15,625 bases of DNA from Azoarcus sp. (GCA_023230755.1 JALNWS010000090.1:1-15625); one strand, 5' to 3'; shown: positions 6,859-15,304, numbered from the stretch's first letter. The notes: a model not told the origin generated them from the sequence alone. Program-made: numbers and translations.

Positions 6859-8781
6859 ATGAGCATCTTCAACGCTTACCAAGCCCGATTCGAAGCGGCC
6901 CGCGAAGACGAAATGTCGATCCAGGAGTACCTGGAGTTATGCAGCAAGGACCGCGCCGCATACGCCACCGCAGCAGAACGCATGCTGATGGCAATCGGGG
7001 AGCCGGAGCTGGTGGACACCCGACTGGATCCGCGTCTGTCGCGCATCTTCTCGAACAAGGTCCTGAAGCTCTACCCTGCGTTCCGCGACTTCTACGGCAT
7101 GGAAGAGGTCATCGAACACATCGTGTCGTATTTCCGACATGCCGCTCAGGGGCTGGAGGAGAAGAAGCAGATCCTCTACCTGCTCGGCCCGGTCGGTGGC
7201 GGCAAGTCGTCTCTTGCGGAAAAGCTAAAGAGCCTGATCGAGCACGTCCCCTTCTATGCGATCAAGGGCTCGCCGGTAAATGAATCGCCGCTCGGCCTGT
7301 TCAACGTAGAAGAAGACGGCCACATTCTCGAAGACGATTACAGCATTCCGCGGCGTTACCTCGGCACCATCATGAGCCCGTGGGCAGTCAAGCGACTGCA
7401 TGAGTACGGTGGCGACATCACCAAGTTCAGGGTCGTCAAGCTCACGCCCTCGGTGCTGCGGCAGGTCGCAGTTGCCAAGACCGAACCCGGTGACGAGAAC
7501 AATCAGGACATCTCTTCGCTGGTCGGCAAGATCGACATCCGCAAGCTTGAACAGTATTCGCAGGACGACCCGGATGCCTACAGCTACTCCGGCGGGCTGT
7601 GTCTGGCCAACCGCGGCATGCTCGAGTTCGTCGAGATGTTCAAGGCGCCGATCAAGGTGCTCCACCCCCTCCTCACTGCCACGCAGGAAGGCAACTACAA
7701 GGGCACTGAAGGCTTCGGCGCGATTCCCTTCGACGGCATCGTGATGGCGCACTCGAACGAGTCCGAATGGACTGCGTTCAAGAACAACAAGAACAACGAG
7801 GCCTTTCTCGATCGTATCTACACGGTGAAGGTCCCGTATTGTCTGCGGCTGTCGGACGAGATGCGGATCTACGAGAAGCTGCTGGCCAACAGCTCCCTGT
7901 GGGAAGCACCTTGTGCACCCGACACCTTGAAGATGCTCGCCCAGTTCTCGGTGCTGTCGCGCCTCAAGGAGCCGGAGAACTCCAGCATCTATTCCAAGAT
8001 GCGGGTCTACGACGGCGAGAACCTGAAGGACACTGACCCCAAGGCCAAGAGCTTCCAGGAATACCGCGACTACGCGGGCGTAGATGAAGGTATGACGGGC
8101 CTGTCGACCCGGTTCGCGTTCAAGGTCTTGTCGCGCGTGTTCAACTTCGACCATCGCGAGGTGGCGGCGAACCCGGTCCACCTGATGTACGTCCTCGAAC
8201 AGCAGATCGAACAGGAACAGTACCCCCCCGAGAACGAATCCCGTTACCTCGGCTTCATCAAGGAGTTCCTCGCCCCGCGCTACGCCGAGTTCATCGGCAA
8301 GGAGATCCAGACTGCCTATCTCGAAAGCTATTCGGAATACGGTCAGAACATCTTCGACCGTTATGTGATCTACGCCGACTTCTGGATCCAGGATCAGGAA
8401 TTCCGCGATCCGAACACCGGCGAGATCCTCGACCGTTCGGCCCTCAACGAGGAACTCGAAAAGATCGAGAAGCCTGCCGGCATCAGCAACCCGAAGGACT
8501 TCCGCAACGAGGTGGTCAACTTCGTGCTGCGCGCTCGCGCGAAGAACGAAGGCGCCAACCCGAGCTGGACCTCTTACGAAAAGCTGCGCGCGGTCATCGA
8601 GAAGAAGATGTTCTCCAACACCGAAGACCTGCTGCCCGTCATCAGCTTCAATGCCAAGGCCAGCGCCGACGAGCAGAAGAAGCATCAGAACTTCGTCAAT
8701 CGCATGATCGAAAAGGGCTATACCGAGAAACAGGTGCGCCTGCTATGCGAGTGGTATCTGCGCGTACGGAAGTCGTCCTGA
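6859..8781 (+). CDS. prkA: PrkA-family AAA+ serine protein kinase (YeaG)
   Basis: This encodes a 640-residue protein of the PrkA/YeaG family. The N-terminal part is an AAA+ domain (about 20-390) with Walker A GPVGGGKS (110-117), a Walker B-like stretch around ANRGMLEFVE (250-259) and a sensor-like N300 in MAHSNESEW. The C-terminal part (about 400-640) is the PrkA domain, distantly related to protein kinases. The family is described as a serine kinase; for Bacillus PrkA an ATP-dependent protease activity has also been proposed, so the activity is not settled. In E. coli yeaG is induced by nitrogen starvation and in stationary phase. The ATG has AAGGAG (6845-6850) 8 bases upstream. It heads a unit with yeaH (80 bases later) and spoVR. 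Confidence 0.95.
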   Translation: MSIFNAYQARFEAAREDEMSIQEYLELCSKDRAAYATAAERMLMAIGEPELVDTRLDPRLSRIFSNKVLKLYPAFRDFYGMEEVIEHIVSYFRHAAQGLEEKKQILYLLGPVGGGKSSLAEKLKSLIEHVPFYAIKGSPVNESPLGLFNVEEDGHILEDDYSIPRRYLGTIMSPWAVKRLHEYGGDITKFRVVKLTPSVLRQVAVAKTEPGDENNQDISSLVGKIDIRKLEQYSQDDPDAYSYSGGLCLANRGMLEFVEMFKAPIKVLHPLLTATQEGNYKGTEGFGAIPFDGIVMAHSNESEWTAFKNNKNNEAFLDRIYTVKVPYCLRLSDEMRIYEKLLANSSLWEAPCAPDTLKMLAQFSVLSRLKEPENSSIYSKMRVYDGENLKDTDPKAKSFQEYRDYAGVDEGMTGLSTRFAFKVLSRVFNFDHREVAANPVHLMYVLEQQIEQEQYPPENESRYLGFIKEFLAPRYAEFIGKEIQTAYLESYSEYGQNIFDRYVIYADFWIQDQEFRDPNTGEILDRSALNEELEKIEKPAGISNPKDFRNEVVNFVLRARAKNEGANPSWTSYEKLRAVIEKKMFSNTEDLLPVISFNAKASADEQKKHQNFVNRMIEKGYTEKQVRLLCEWYLRVRKSS

Positions 8782-8861
8782 ACGCCTGAACGCACCATTG
8801 CGATCCGCGCCGCCGGCACTGCCCGGCAGCGGGTTCGTCGTGGGCCACCACGGAGGAAGGC

Positions 8862-10130
8862 ATGGTCCGCATCATCGATCGGCGCTTCGACAGCAAGAAA
8901 AAAAGTGCGGTTAATCGCCAGCGTTTCGTCCGCCGCTTCAAGCAGCAGATCCGGCGCGCGGTCTCGGACGCGATAGACGGGCGCTCAATTCGCGACCTCG
9001 ACAATGGCGAAAGTGTGTCCATCCCCACCAAGGATTTGTCCGAGCCTCATTTCCAGAACGGCAAGGGCGGCATCTGGGAGCAGGTCTTTCCCGGCAATGA
9101 CCAGTTCTCCAGCGGAGACCAGGTCAGGCGCCCGCAAGGCGGGGCCGGAGGCTCGGGCGGGGGCGGCAAGGCAAGCAACGAGGGCGAAAGCGAAGACGAT
9201 TTCGTCTTTCAGCTTTCACGCGACGAATTCCTCGACATCTTCTTCGACGACCTTGAGCTGCCCAATCTCGTTCGCACCCAGCTCGCCCGGGTCACCGATT
9301 TCAAGTCACAACGCGCCGGCTTCACCTCGAGTGGCGTGCCGGCCAACATCAACATTGTGCGCTCCATGCGTGGTGCGCTGGGTCGTCGCCTTGCATTGGG
9401 CTCGCCCTACCGGGCCCGCTTGCGTGAGCTGCAGCAGGAACTCGACGAGGCCATCGCCGAGCAAGGAGAAGACAGCGAGCGCGTGCATGAGCTGCGCGAA
9501 GAGATTGGCAAGCTGCGCGCGCGCATCGAAGCCATCCCCTTCATCGACAGCTTCGATCTGCGCTACAACAACCGCATCAGGATTCCGCAACCCACCACCC
9601 AGGCGGTCATGTTCTGCGTAATGGACGTGTCCGGCTCGATGGACGAGGAGAAGAAGGCCACGGCAAAGCGCTTCTTCATGCTGCTCTACCTCTTCCTCAA
9701 TCGAACCTACGAACACATCGAGGTGGTCTTCATCCGCCACCACACCATCGCCAAGGAAACCGACGAGGACGAGTTCTTTCACTCACGTGAATCCGGTGGC
9801 ACGGTGGTGTCGAGCGCACTCGAACTGATGCGCGACATCATCCGTGAGCGCTACGCCGGCGGTCAGTGGAACATCTATGGCGCCCAGGCATCGGACGGCG
9901 ACAACTGGGACAACGACTCACCGATCTGCCGCAGGATTCTCGACGACGAGATCCTGCCGTGGTGTCAGTACTTCGCCTACATCGAGATCACGCCGGGCGA
10001 ACCCCAGAACCTGTGGCGCGAGTACGAAAAGCTGCACGCCAGCAGCAAGAACTTCGCCATGCAGCGCATCGAGTCGCCGGCAGACATCTATCCGGTTTTC
10101 CGCGAACTTTTCAAGAAGAGCCTCGCATGA
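8862..10130 (+). CDS. yeaH: YeaH, DUF444/VWA-domain protein
   Basis: This encodes a 422-residue protein of the UPF0229 (DUF444) family, the usual companion of PrkA and SpoVR (YhbH in Bacillus). The basic N-terminal segment (1-60, rich in Arg and Lys) is followed by a glycine-rich linker (about 93-102). A charged, probably helical segment lies at about 183-223. The C-terminal von Willebrand A-like domain begins near 247 and has the metal-site motif DVSGSM (255-260), a matching T314 (SGGTVVSS) and D345 (ASDGDNW). This suggests a metal-dependent protein-binding scaffold or adaptor. The start is fixed by GGAGG (8852-8856). The stop overlaps the spoVR start by 4 bases. The biochemical function is unknown. 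Confidence 0.93.
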   Translation: MVRIIDRRFDSKKKSAVNRQRFVRRFKQQIRRAVSDAIDGRSIRDLDNGESVSIPTKDLSEPHFQNGKGGIWEQVFPGNDQFSSGDQVRRPQGGAGGSGGGGKASNEGESEDDFVFQLSRDEFLDIFFDDLELPNLVRTQLARVTDFKSQRAGFTSSGVPANINIVRSMRGALGRRLALGSPYRARLRELQQELDEAIAEQGEDSERVHELREEIGKLRARIEAIPFIDSFDLRYNNRIRIPQPTTQAVMFCVMDVSGSMDEEKKATAKRFFMLLYLFLNRTYEHIEVVFIRHHTIAKETDEDEFFHSRESGGTVVSSALELMRDIIRERYAGGQWNIYGAQASDGDNWDNDSPICRRILDDEILPWCQYFAYIEITPGEPQNLWREYEKLHASSKNFAMQRIESPADIYPVFRELFKKSLA

Positions 10131-11656
10131 AACCTGCCCTGAAGAAACGCATCCCCCTGCCCGCAGGTTCGGAATGGACCTTCGAGAGCATCGAGCGCTA
10201 CCACACCGAGATCGCCCGCGTTGCCGCAGGCTATGGTCTGGACACCTACCCGGTACAGATCGAAGTCATCACCGCCGAACAGATGATGGACGCCTATGCT
10301 TCGGTCGGCATGCCGGTCAATTATCACCACTGGTCATTCGGCAAGCAGTTCCTGAGCACGGAAAAAGGTTACCGTCGCGGCCAGATGGGCCTGGCCTACG
10401 AGATCGTCATCAACTCCAACCCGTGCATCGCCTACCTGATGGAGGAAAACACCCTGCCGATGCAGGGGCTGGTGATCGCACATGCCGCTTACGGGCACAA
10501 CAGCTTCTTCAAGGGCAACTACCTGTTTCGCACCTGGACCAATGCGGACGCGATCATCGACTATCTGATCTTTGCCCGAAACTACATTGCCCAGTGCGAA
10601 GAACGCCATGGCGTGGAAGACGTCGAACTGCTGCTCGACTCCTGCCACGCCCTCATGAACCTCGGCGTCGACCGCTACAAGCGCCCGCCCAAGCTGTCCA
10701 TGGCGAAGGAGAAACTGCGCCAGGAAGAACGCGAAGAATACCTGCAGACCCAGGTCAATGACCTGTGGCGCACGCTGCCGACCCACGACGTACGCAGCGA
10801 CGGCCGCAAGGAGCGCCGCTTTCCGGAAGAGCCCGAAGAGAACCTGCTCTATTTCATCGAGAAGAACGCGCCCCTGCTCGAACCCTGGCAACGCGAGGTC
10901 GTACGCATCGTGCGCAAGATTGCACAGTACTTCTTCCCCCAGCGCCAGACGCAGGTCATGAACGAGGGCTGGGCAACCTACTGGCACTACACTCTGCTCA
11001 ATACGCTATACGACGAAGACCTGCTTGCCGACAGCTTCATGCTCGAGTTCCTGCAGTCGCATACCAATGTCGTCTATCAGCCGCCCTATAACGTACGCTG
11101 GTACAACGGCATCAACCCCTACGCGCTCGGCTTTGCGATGTGGACCGACATCCGTCGCATCTGCGAACACCCCACGGACGAAGATCGCCAATGGTTCCCC
11201 GACATTGCAGGCAGTGACTGGCGCGAGACCTTCGATTTCGCAATGCGCAATTTCAAGGACGAGAGTTTCGTTGCGCAATATCTGTCACCAAAGGTCATGC
11301 GCGACTTCCGCATGTTTGCGATCTTCGACGATGAGCACGAAGACAAGCTCAAGGTTTCTGCCATCCACGACGACGCCGGCTTCCGCCACGTGCGCGAAAT
11401 TCTGTCGGAGCACTACAACCTTGGCAGCCGCGAACCCAACATCCAGGTGTGGAATGTCGACCTGCGCGGCGACCGCTCGCTCACGCTTCGCCACCAGCGT
11501 TGGCAGGATCGGCCGCTGGCCGAAAATGCTGAAGAAGTGGTGAAGCATATTGCCCGGCTATGGGGATTCACCGTACGGTTGGAATCAACCAATGACGCTG
11601 GCGAGGTTGAACTCCTGCACGAAACCCGGCTGGAAAAGCGCAAAGCCGGCAACTGA
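10127..11656 (+). CDS. spoVR: SpoVR family protein (YcgB)
   Basis: This encodes a 509-residue SpoVR/YcgB-like protein, close to E. coli YcgB in length. Highly conserved family blocks are present: YHHWSFGKQF (67-75 region), HAAYGHNSFFKGN (119-131) and MNEGWATYWHY (278-288). The clustered His, Glu and Asn residues could form a metal or catalytic site, but none is proven. The family is named for a Bacillus gene needed for the spore cortex; in non-sporulating bacteria the role is unknown. The ATG at 10127 overlaps the yeaH stop (ATGA), and GAAGAG just upstream serves as ribosome site, so translation is probably coupled. The open frame extends upstream to 9866 inside yeaH, but that stretch shows no homology and is rejected as the start. 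Confidence 0.93.
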   Translation: MKPALKKRIPLPAGSEWTFESIERYHTEIARVAAGYGLDTYPVQIEVITAEQMMDAYASVGMPVNYHHWSFGKQFLSTEKGYRRGQMGLAYEIVINSNPCIAYLMEENTLPMQGLVIAHAAYGHNSFFKGNYLFRTWTNADAIIDYLIFARNYIAQCEERHGVEDVELLLDSCHALMNLGVDRYKRPPKLSMAKEKLRQEEREEYLQTQVNDLWRTLPTHDVRSDGRKERRFPEEPEENLLYFIEKNAPLLEPWQREVVRIVRKIAQYFFPQRQTQVMNEGWATYWHYTLLNTLYDEDLLADSFMLEFLQSHTNVVYQPPYNVRWYNGINPYALGFAMWTDIRRICEHPTDEDRQWFPDIAGSDWRETFDFAMRNFKDESFVAQYLSPKVMRDFRMFAIFDDEHEDKLKVSAIHDDAGFRHVREILSEHYNLGSREPNIQVWNVDLRGDRSLTLRHQRWQDRPLAENAEEVVKHIARLWGFTVRLESTNDAGEVELLHETRLEKRKAGN

Positions 11657-11715
11657 CCGCAAGCCCCCAAGATCGCCGGCGTGTGCCGCTTGGCGTCTGC
11701 GAGGCGTGCGCAATC

Positions 11716-11735
11716 CGGGGCACACTTGCGCCCCG
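11716..11735 (+). terminator. Weak hairpin after spoVR
   Basis: CGGGGC (11716-11721) and GCCCCG (11730-11735) form a 6-base-pair GC stem with an 8-base loop, 59 bases past the spoVR stop. There is no T run afterwards. It could support factor-dependent termination or mRNA 3'-end stability for the prkA-yeaH-spoVR transcript. It is a weak call, since short GC repeats are common in this genome. Confidence 0.25.
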
Positions 11736-11783
11736 ACACCGGAAGCGGCGCAACAAAATGAGCGCACATGGCGGCTTGCGCCC

Positions 11784-11791
11784 TTAGAATC
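11784..11791 (+). promoter_or_regulatory. Possible -10 element of nnr
   Basis: TTAGAATC contains TAGAAT (11785-11790), a one-mismatch -10 box. Initiation would fall near 11797, about 22 bases before the preferred nnr ATG at 11819. No convincing -35 hexamer is seen 16-18 bases upstream. The box lies downstream of the alternative ATG at 11768, which argues against that longer start. Confidence 0.4.
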
Positions 11792-11818
11792 GGGGGTCAC
11801 TTTGTTGAAAGCCCTGCC

Positions 11819-13327
11819 ATGTTCACTTCCGCACAACCCATCTACCCCGTCTCCGGCATCCGGGAAATCGAGCGCAAGCTGATCCCGAGTGCCCGTCCAC
11901 CGCTCATGGAACGGGCGGGCCGCGCTGCGGCGGAAGATGCCGTGCGCCTCATCATGGACCGCCCCGGCGCCATCCTGATTGCCTGTGGCCCGGGCAACAA
12001 CGGCGGCGACGGCTTCGTGATGGCACGGCAACTGCGCCAGGCCGGGCGCGAAGTGATCGTCGCCTTCGCCAACCAGCCTGCCACCCTGCCACCCGAAGCC
12101 GCCAAGGCGCATGCGGATTTCATGCTGGCCGGCGGCAGCACGGTATCAGACCTGCCCTCGGCACCCGCCAACGGCTGGGCACTGGTAGTCGATGCGATTT
12201 TTGGCATTGGTCTCAAGCGCCCGCCCGAGGGTCGCTTTGCAACCTGGATCAATACCCTCAATGCACAATGTGTGCCGCGCATGGCGCTCGATGTGCCAAG
12301 CGGACTCGATGCCGACACCGGCCGGCCCCTCGGCCCGTGCTTCCGCGCAACCCATACCACCACATTCATCGCGCTCAAACCCGGTCTGCTCACGCTGGAC
12401 GGCCCTGATCACTGCGGGGAGATTTCAGTTCAGCGCATCGAGATCGACGCACCAGCCTGGGTGCCGGCCATGGGTTTCCACATTCGCACAAGCCTGTTTC
12501 GCGACCACCTCTCGGCGCGCCCCCGAAACACCCACAAGGGATTGCACGGCGATGCCGGCGTGCTGGGCGGGGCCAGCGGCATGGCCGGCGCCGCCTTGCT
12601 GGCCGGGCGCGCGGCGCTGATGCTCGGCGCTGGCCGGGTATTCGTCGGTCTGCTCGATCCGGATGCACCGACAGTCGACACCAATCATCCTGAACTGATG
12701 CTGCGCAGTGCGGCCGCACTCCCAGAGCACCTCACCGCACTTGCTGCCGGCCCCGGCCTGGGCACCGACGCCGATGCCCGGCAACTGCTGAGCGCAGCCA
12801 TCGAGTCCGACCATCCCCTGCTGCTTGACGCCGATGCACTCAACATCGTGTCCAGTGACAACAAGCTTGGCCAGGCGCTGAGCCAGCGTAACGGCATCAC
12901 CCTGCTGACGCCACACCCAGCCGAAGGAGCCCGATTGCTCGGCATCAGCACTAAGGAAGTCCAGCGTGACCGCCTCGCAGCAGCGCTTGCACTGGCCGGC
13001 AAATACCGGTCGCTGGTCGTTCTCAAGGGCTGTGGCAGCATCATTGCCACCCCGGACGGACGCTGGTTCATCAACAACACCGGTCATCCCGGCATGGCAA
13101 CTGCGGGGATGGGCGACGTGCTCAGCGGCATCGCCCTCAGCCTGCTGGCCCAGGGCTGGCCAGACGAACCAGCATTGATTGCGGCAGTTCACCTGCACGG
13201 CGCGGCTGCCGACCGTCTGGCGCGCGAGGGCATCGGTCCGGTCGGGCTGACCGCAGGCGAGGTCATCGACGCCGCCCGCGGCGTTTTCAATGGGTGGATG
13301 GTCGAAGCGGCGCGCGAACACCACTGA
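11819..13327 (+). CDS. nnr: Bifunctional NAD(P)H-hydrate epimerase/dehydratase
   Basis: This encodes a 502-residue YjeF-type repair enzyme. The N-terminal epimerase domain (about 10-215) interconverts R- and S-NAD(P)HX and carries GPGNNGGDGFVMAR (57-70), VDAIFGIG (124-131) and DVPSGLDADTG (158-168). The C-terminal ADP-dependent dehydratase domain (about 225-495) restores NAD(P)H and carries GGASGMAGAALLAGRA (250-265), AAGPGLG (309-315), TPHPAEGARLLG (364-375) and GHPGMATAGMGDVLSG (422-437). Both active halves look intact. The start at 11819 is chosen because family proteins begin near here and a -10-like box lies just before it. A longer start at 11768 is possible but adds residues without homology. 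The ribosome site is weak (GAAAG). It converges on the transporter gene. Confidence 0.95.
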   Translation: MFTSAQPIYPVSGIREIERKLIPSARPPLMERAGRAAAEDAVRLIMDRPGAILIACGPGNNGGDGFVMARQLRQAGREVIVAFANQPATLPPEAAKAHADFMLAGGSTVSDLPSAPANGWALVVDAIFGIGLKRPPEGRFATWINTLNAQCVPRMALDVPSGLDADTGRPLGPCFRATHTTTFIALKPGLLTLDGPDHCGEISVQRIEIDAPAWVPAMGFHIRTSLFRDHLSARPRNTHKGLHGDAGVLGGASGMAGAALLAGRAALMLGAGRVFVGLLDPDAPTVDTNHPELMLRSAAALPEHLTALAAGPGLGTDADARQLLSAAIESDHPLLLDADALNIVSSDNKLGQALSQRNGITLLTPHPAEGARLLGISTKEVQRDRLAAALALAGKYRSLVVLKGCGSIIATPDGRWFINNTGHPGMATAGMGDVLSGIALSLLAQGWPDEPALIAAVHLHGAAADRLAREGIGPVGLTAGEVIDAARGVFNGWMVEAAREHH

Positions 13328-13331
13328 ACTT

Positions 13332-13351
13332 GCCGCCGGGAGGATGGCGGC
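13332..13351. terminator. Possible hairpin after nnr
   Basis: GCCGCC (13332-13337) and GGCGGC (13346-13351) form a 6-base-pair stem with an 8-base loop, 5 bases past the nnr stop, in the convergent gap with the transporter gene. The bases following are TCTGGG, so no true T tract exists. A second small stem, GGCAGC (13432-13437) with GCTGCC (13446-13451), lies near the transporter gene end. Either could be a weak or rho-assisted terminator. Nothing else is recognisable between 13328 and 13466. Confidence 0.3.
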
Positions 13352-13466
13352 TCTGGGCAATACTGACCGGCCTGCGAGATGACCGCCAGCGACAACCGCC
13401 GCACCCGCAACCGGGATCGACTCAAGGCTTGGGCAGCTGCACACCGCTGCCAGCAGAAATCCTGAT

Positions 13467-14357
13467 TCAGCGCACGCGCTGCCACGGCATGCGCAGCCGG
13501 CTCAACACCCCGGTTGCCAACCCGGTACCGAGCAGAATCACCACACAGCCCGTAAGCATCCGCACGGAAATCGTCTCATCGAGGAATACGGCGCCCCACA
13601 TCATGCCGAACAGAGGGATCAGAAAAGTCACGCTCACCGTGCGCGTCGGGCCGAGTTTCTCCATCAGGCGAAAAAACAGTACATAGGCCAGACCGCTGCA
13701 GACCACGGCGAGCACTACGGCAGCCCCCCACACCGAAAGCGGGGGCGTTTCCTGCGGCCACCAGTAAATCGCCAGCGGCAACAGAATGAGACTCGCGTAA
13801 AGCTGGCTCCCGGTCGCCGTCACCATCGGCGGCACGCCGGTGAGATAGCGTTTGGTCAGGTTGCCTGCTACACCGTACGAAAGGGTCGCACCGAGGCAGG
13901 CGGCGACCGCCCAGCCCGAGCCCCCGTCCTTGAACGACACCTTGCCCCACACCAGCACCACCACCCCCAGCACCCCCACCAGCATGCCAAGGAGCGCAGC
14001 CACACTCAGCCTGTCCTTGAGCCAGACCCAGGCCACCAGCGCGGTAAACATCGGTGTGGTCGCATTCACAATGGAAGCAAAACCGGCTGTCACCGACAGC
14101 GTTGCCCATGCGTACAGGACGAAGGGAAAGGCAGAGGCACACAGACCCACCACAAGCAACGCAGACCATCGCGAAATCAGCTGCCGCAACCCCCCCTGCA
14201 GGGCCAGCACCGGAATCAGCACCAGCGCCGCCAACCCGACCCGTAATTCAATCAGCGCGAACGGCCCGAAAGCCGGTGCTGCAACCCGCATCAGCAGGAA
14301 GGAGCCACCCCAGATGGCTGCAAGCAGGAAGAGTTCAGCGAGGTCGCTAGTTTTCAA
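13467..14357 (-). CDS. DMT superfamily (EamA) membrane transporter
   Basis: This encodes a 296-residue integral inner-membrane protein with about ten hydrophobic helices arranged as two EamA repeats (about 5-137 and 149-284). Typical features are the start KTSDLAELFLLAAIWGGSF, the block VNATTPMFTALVAWVWLKD near the end of repeat one, and LIPLFGMMWGAVFLDE in repeat two. Family members export metabolites such as amino acids; the substrate here cannot be told. I choose a TTG start (14355-14357) because homologous proteins begin at this lysine-containing segment and AGGTG (14362-14366) lies just upstream. The predicted promoter also starts transcripts only 2-4 bases before the alternative ATG at 14391-14393, which would give 308 residues. 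Either start is possible. Confidence 0.88.
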   Translation of the reverse strand: MKTSDLAELFLLAAIWGGSFLLMRVAAPAFGPFALIELRVGLAALVLIPVLALQGGLRQLISRWSALLVVGLCASAFPFVLYAWATLSVTAGFASIVNATTPMFTALVAWVWLKDRLSVAALLGMLVGVLGVVVLVWGKVSFKDGGSGWAVAACLGATLSYGVAGNLTKRYLTGVPPMVTATGSQLYASLILLPLAIYWWPQETPPLSVWGAAVVLAVVCSGLAYVLFFRLMEKLGPTRTVSVTFLIPLFGMMWGAVFLDETISVRMLTGCVVILLGTGLATGVLSRLRMPWQRVR

Positions 14358-14402
14358 GGGACACCTGGGGAGTGAATGACGCAGCGGGTGCATCGGTGTG
14401 CA

Positions 14403-14431
14403 ATGATAGAATCTTGCCCCTGCTTACTCAA
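14403..14431 (-). promoter_or_regulatory. Transporter gene promoter, divergent from nadC
   Basis: On the minus strand TTGAGT (14426-14431) and TATCAT (14403-14408) lie 17 bases apart, each close to the sigma-70 consensus. Transcription would begin near 14396. The element overlaps the nadC -10 box on the other strand, so the two promoters probably compete. Confidence 0.5.
14406..14413 (+). promoter_or_regulatory. Possible -10 element of nadC
   Basis: ATAGAATC contains TAGAAT (14407-14412), one mismatch from TATAAT and preceded by TGA. Transcription would begin near 14419, giving a leader of about 27 bases. The -35 region is poor. The same box is found before tig and nnr. Confidence 0.4.
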
Positions 14432-14445
14432 ACCGGCTTTCCATC

Positions 14446-15291
14446 ATGCTATCCGAACAGCTTCGCGTCGAAATCCAGCGTTGTGTCGCCGCCTCGCTGG
14501 CGGAAGACATCGGCACCGGCGACCTTACCGCCCGTCTTGTCCCCGCCCAGACCGAGGCCCGCGGCCGCGTGATCACCCGCGAGGACGCAGTGATCTGCGG
14601 CACGGCCTGGTTCGATGCTGCATTTGCCGCACTGAGCCCGGCGGCGACCGTCAAATGGCACGTCAAGGATGGCGACCGGGTGGAAGCCGGCCAGGAACTG
14701 TGCGAAGTGGTGGCGCGTGCACGCGTGCTGCTGACCGCCGAGCGTACCGCACTGAACTTCCTGCAACTGCTCTCGGGCACGGCAACGGTCACCCGCCGCT
14801 TCGTCGATGCCGTCGCAGGCACTCAGGCAAGCATCGTGGACACCCGCAAGACCCTGCCCGGCCTGCGTCTGGCACAGAAGTACGCAGTCGCAGTCGGCGG
14901 TGGCGTCAATCACCGCATTGGTCTTTACGACGGTATCCTGATCAAGGAGAACCACATCATCGCGGCCGGCGGCATTCAGGAAGTCGTCGACCAGGCTCGC
15001 ATCATCGCGCCATCGAACGTCTTCATCGAAGTCGAGGTAGAGAGTCTGGACGAACTGCGCGATGCGCTTGACGCCGGCGTCAGCATGATTCTGCTCGACA
15101 ACATGAGCCTCGACGACATGCGTGAGGCCGTTGCCATCAACCAGGGCCGCGCCGAACTCGAAGCTTCAGGCGGGGTCAATCTTGAGCGCGTCCGCGAGAT
15201 TGCAGAGACCGGCGTAGACCGCATCTCGATCGGTAGCCTGACCAAGGACGTGCGTGCCCTGGACCTGTCCCTGCGCCATGTCGAGGCCTGA
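14446..15291 (+). CDS. nadC: Nicotinate-nucleotide pyrophosphorylase (quinolinate PRTase)
   Basis: This encodes a 281-residue cytoplasmic enzyme that converts quinolinate and PRPP into nicotinate mononucleotide, pyrophosphate and CO2 in de novo NAD synthesis. The family motifs are in order: EDIGTGDLT (20-28), AERTALNFLQLLSGTAT (98-114), DTRKTLPGLRLAQKYAV (132-148), GGGVNHRIGLYDG (151-163), IKENHI (166-171), IEVEVES (194-200), LLDNM (216-220) and EASGGV (239-244), with GSLTK at 263-267. The basic residues expected to bind quinolinate and PRPP (R134, K135, H156, K167) are present. Length is normal. There is no clear ribosome binding site before the ATG. It is divergent from the transporter gene and followed by a sigma-factor gene 152 bases later. 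Confidence 0.97.
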   Translation: MLSEQLRVEIQRCVAASLAEDIGTGDLTARLVPAQTEARGRVITREDAVICGTAWFDAAFAALSPAATVKWHVKDGDRVEAGQELCEVVARARVLLTAERTALNFLQLLSGTATVTRRFVDAVAGTQASIVDTRKTLPGLRLAQKYAVAVGGGVNHRIGLYDGILIKENHIIAAGGIQEVVDQARIIAPSNVFIEVEVESLDELRDALDAGVSMILLDNMSLDDMREAVAINQGRAELEASGGVNLERVREIAETGVDRISIGSLTKDVRALDLSLRHVEA

Positions 15292-15304
15292 TCGCGGCAG
15301 GGTG

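Noticed and set aside
7225..8685. Long leftward open frame (486 codons) opposite prkA
   Set aside because: It lies wholly within prkA, its composition (Val, Leu, Asp, Glu rich) is typical of antisense shadows, and no domain is seen.
9866..10126. Upstream extension of the spoVR frame inside yeaH
   Set aside because: The extra 87 codons overlap yeaH, lack SpoVR homology, and the ATGA overlap at 10127 gives the family-typical 509 residues.
12425..13444. Leftward open frame (339 codons) opposite nnr
   Set aside because: It is antisense to intact dehydratase-domain codons, and no family resemblance or start signal is visible.
13378..13464. Small rightward frame of 28 codons between nnr and the transporter gene
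   Set aside because: It is basic and short with no good ribosome site or known match. It is most likely chance in a convergent gap.
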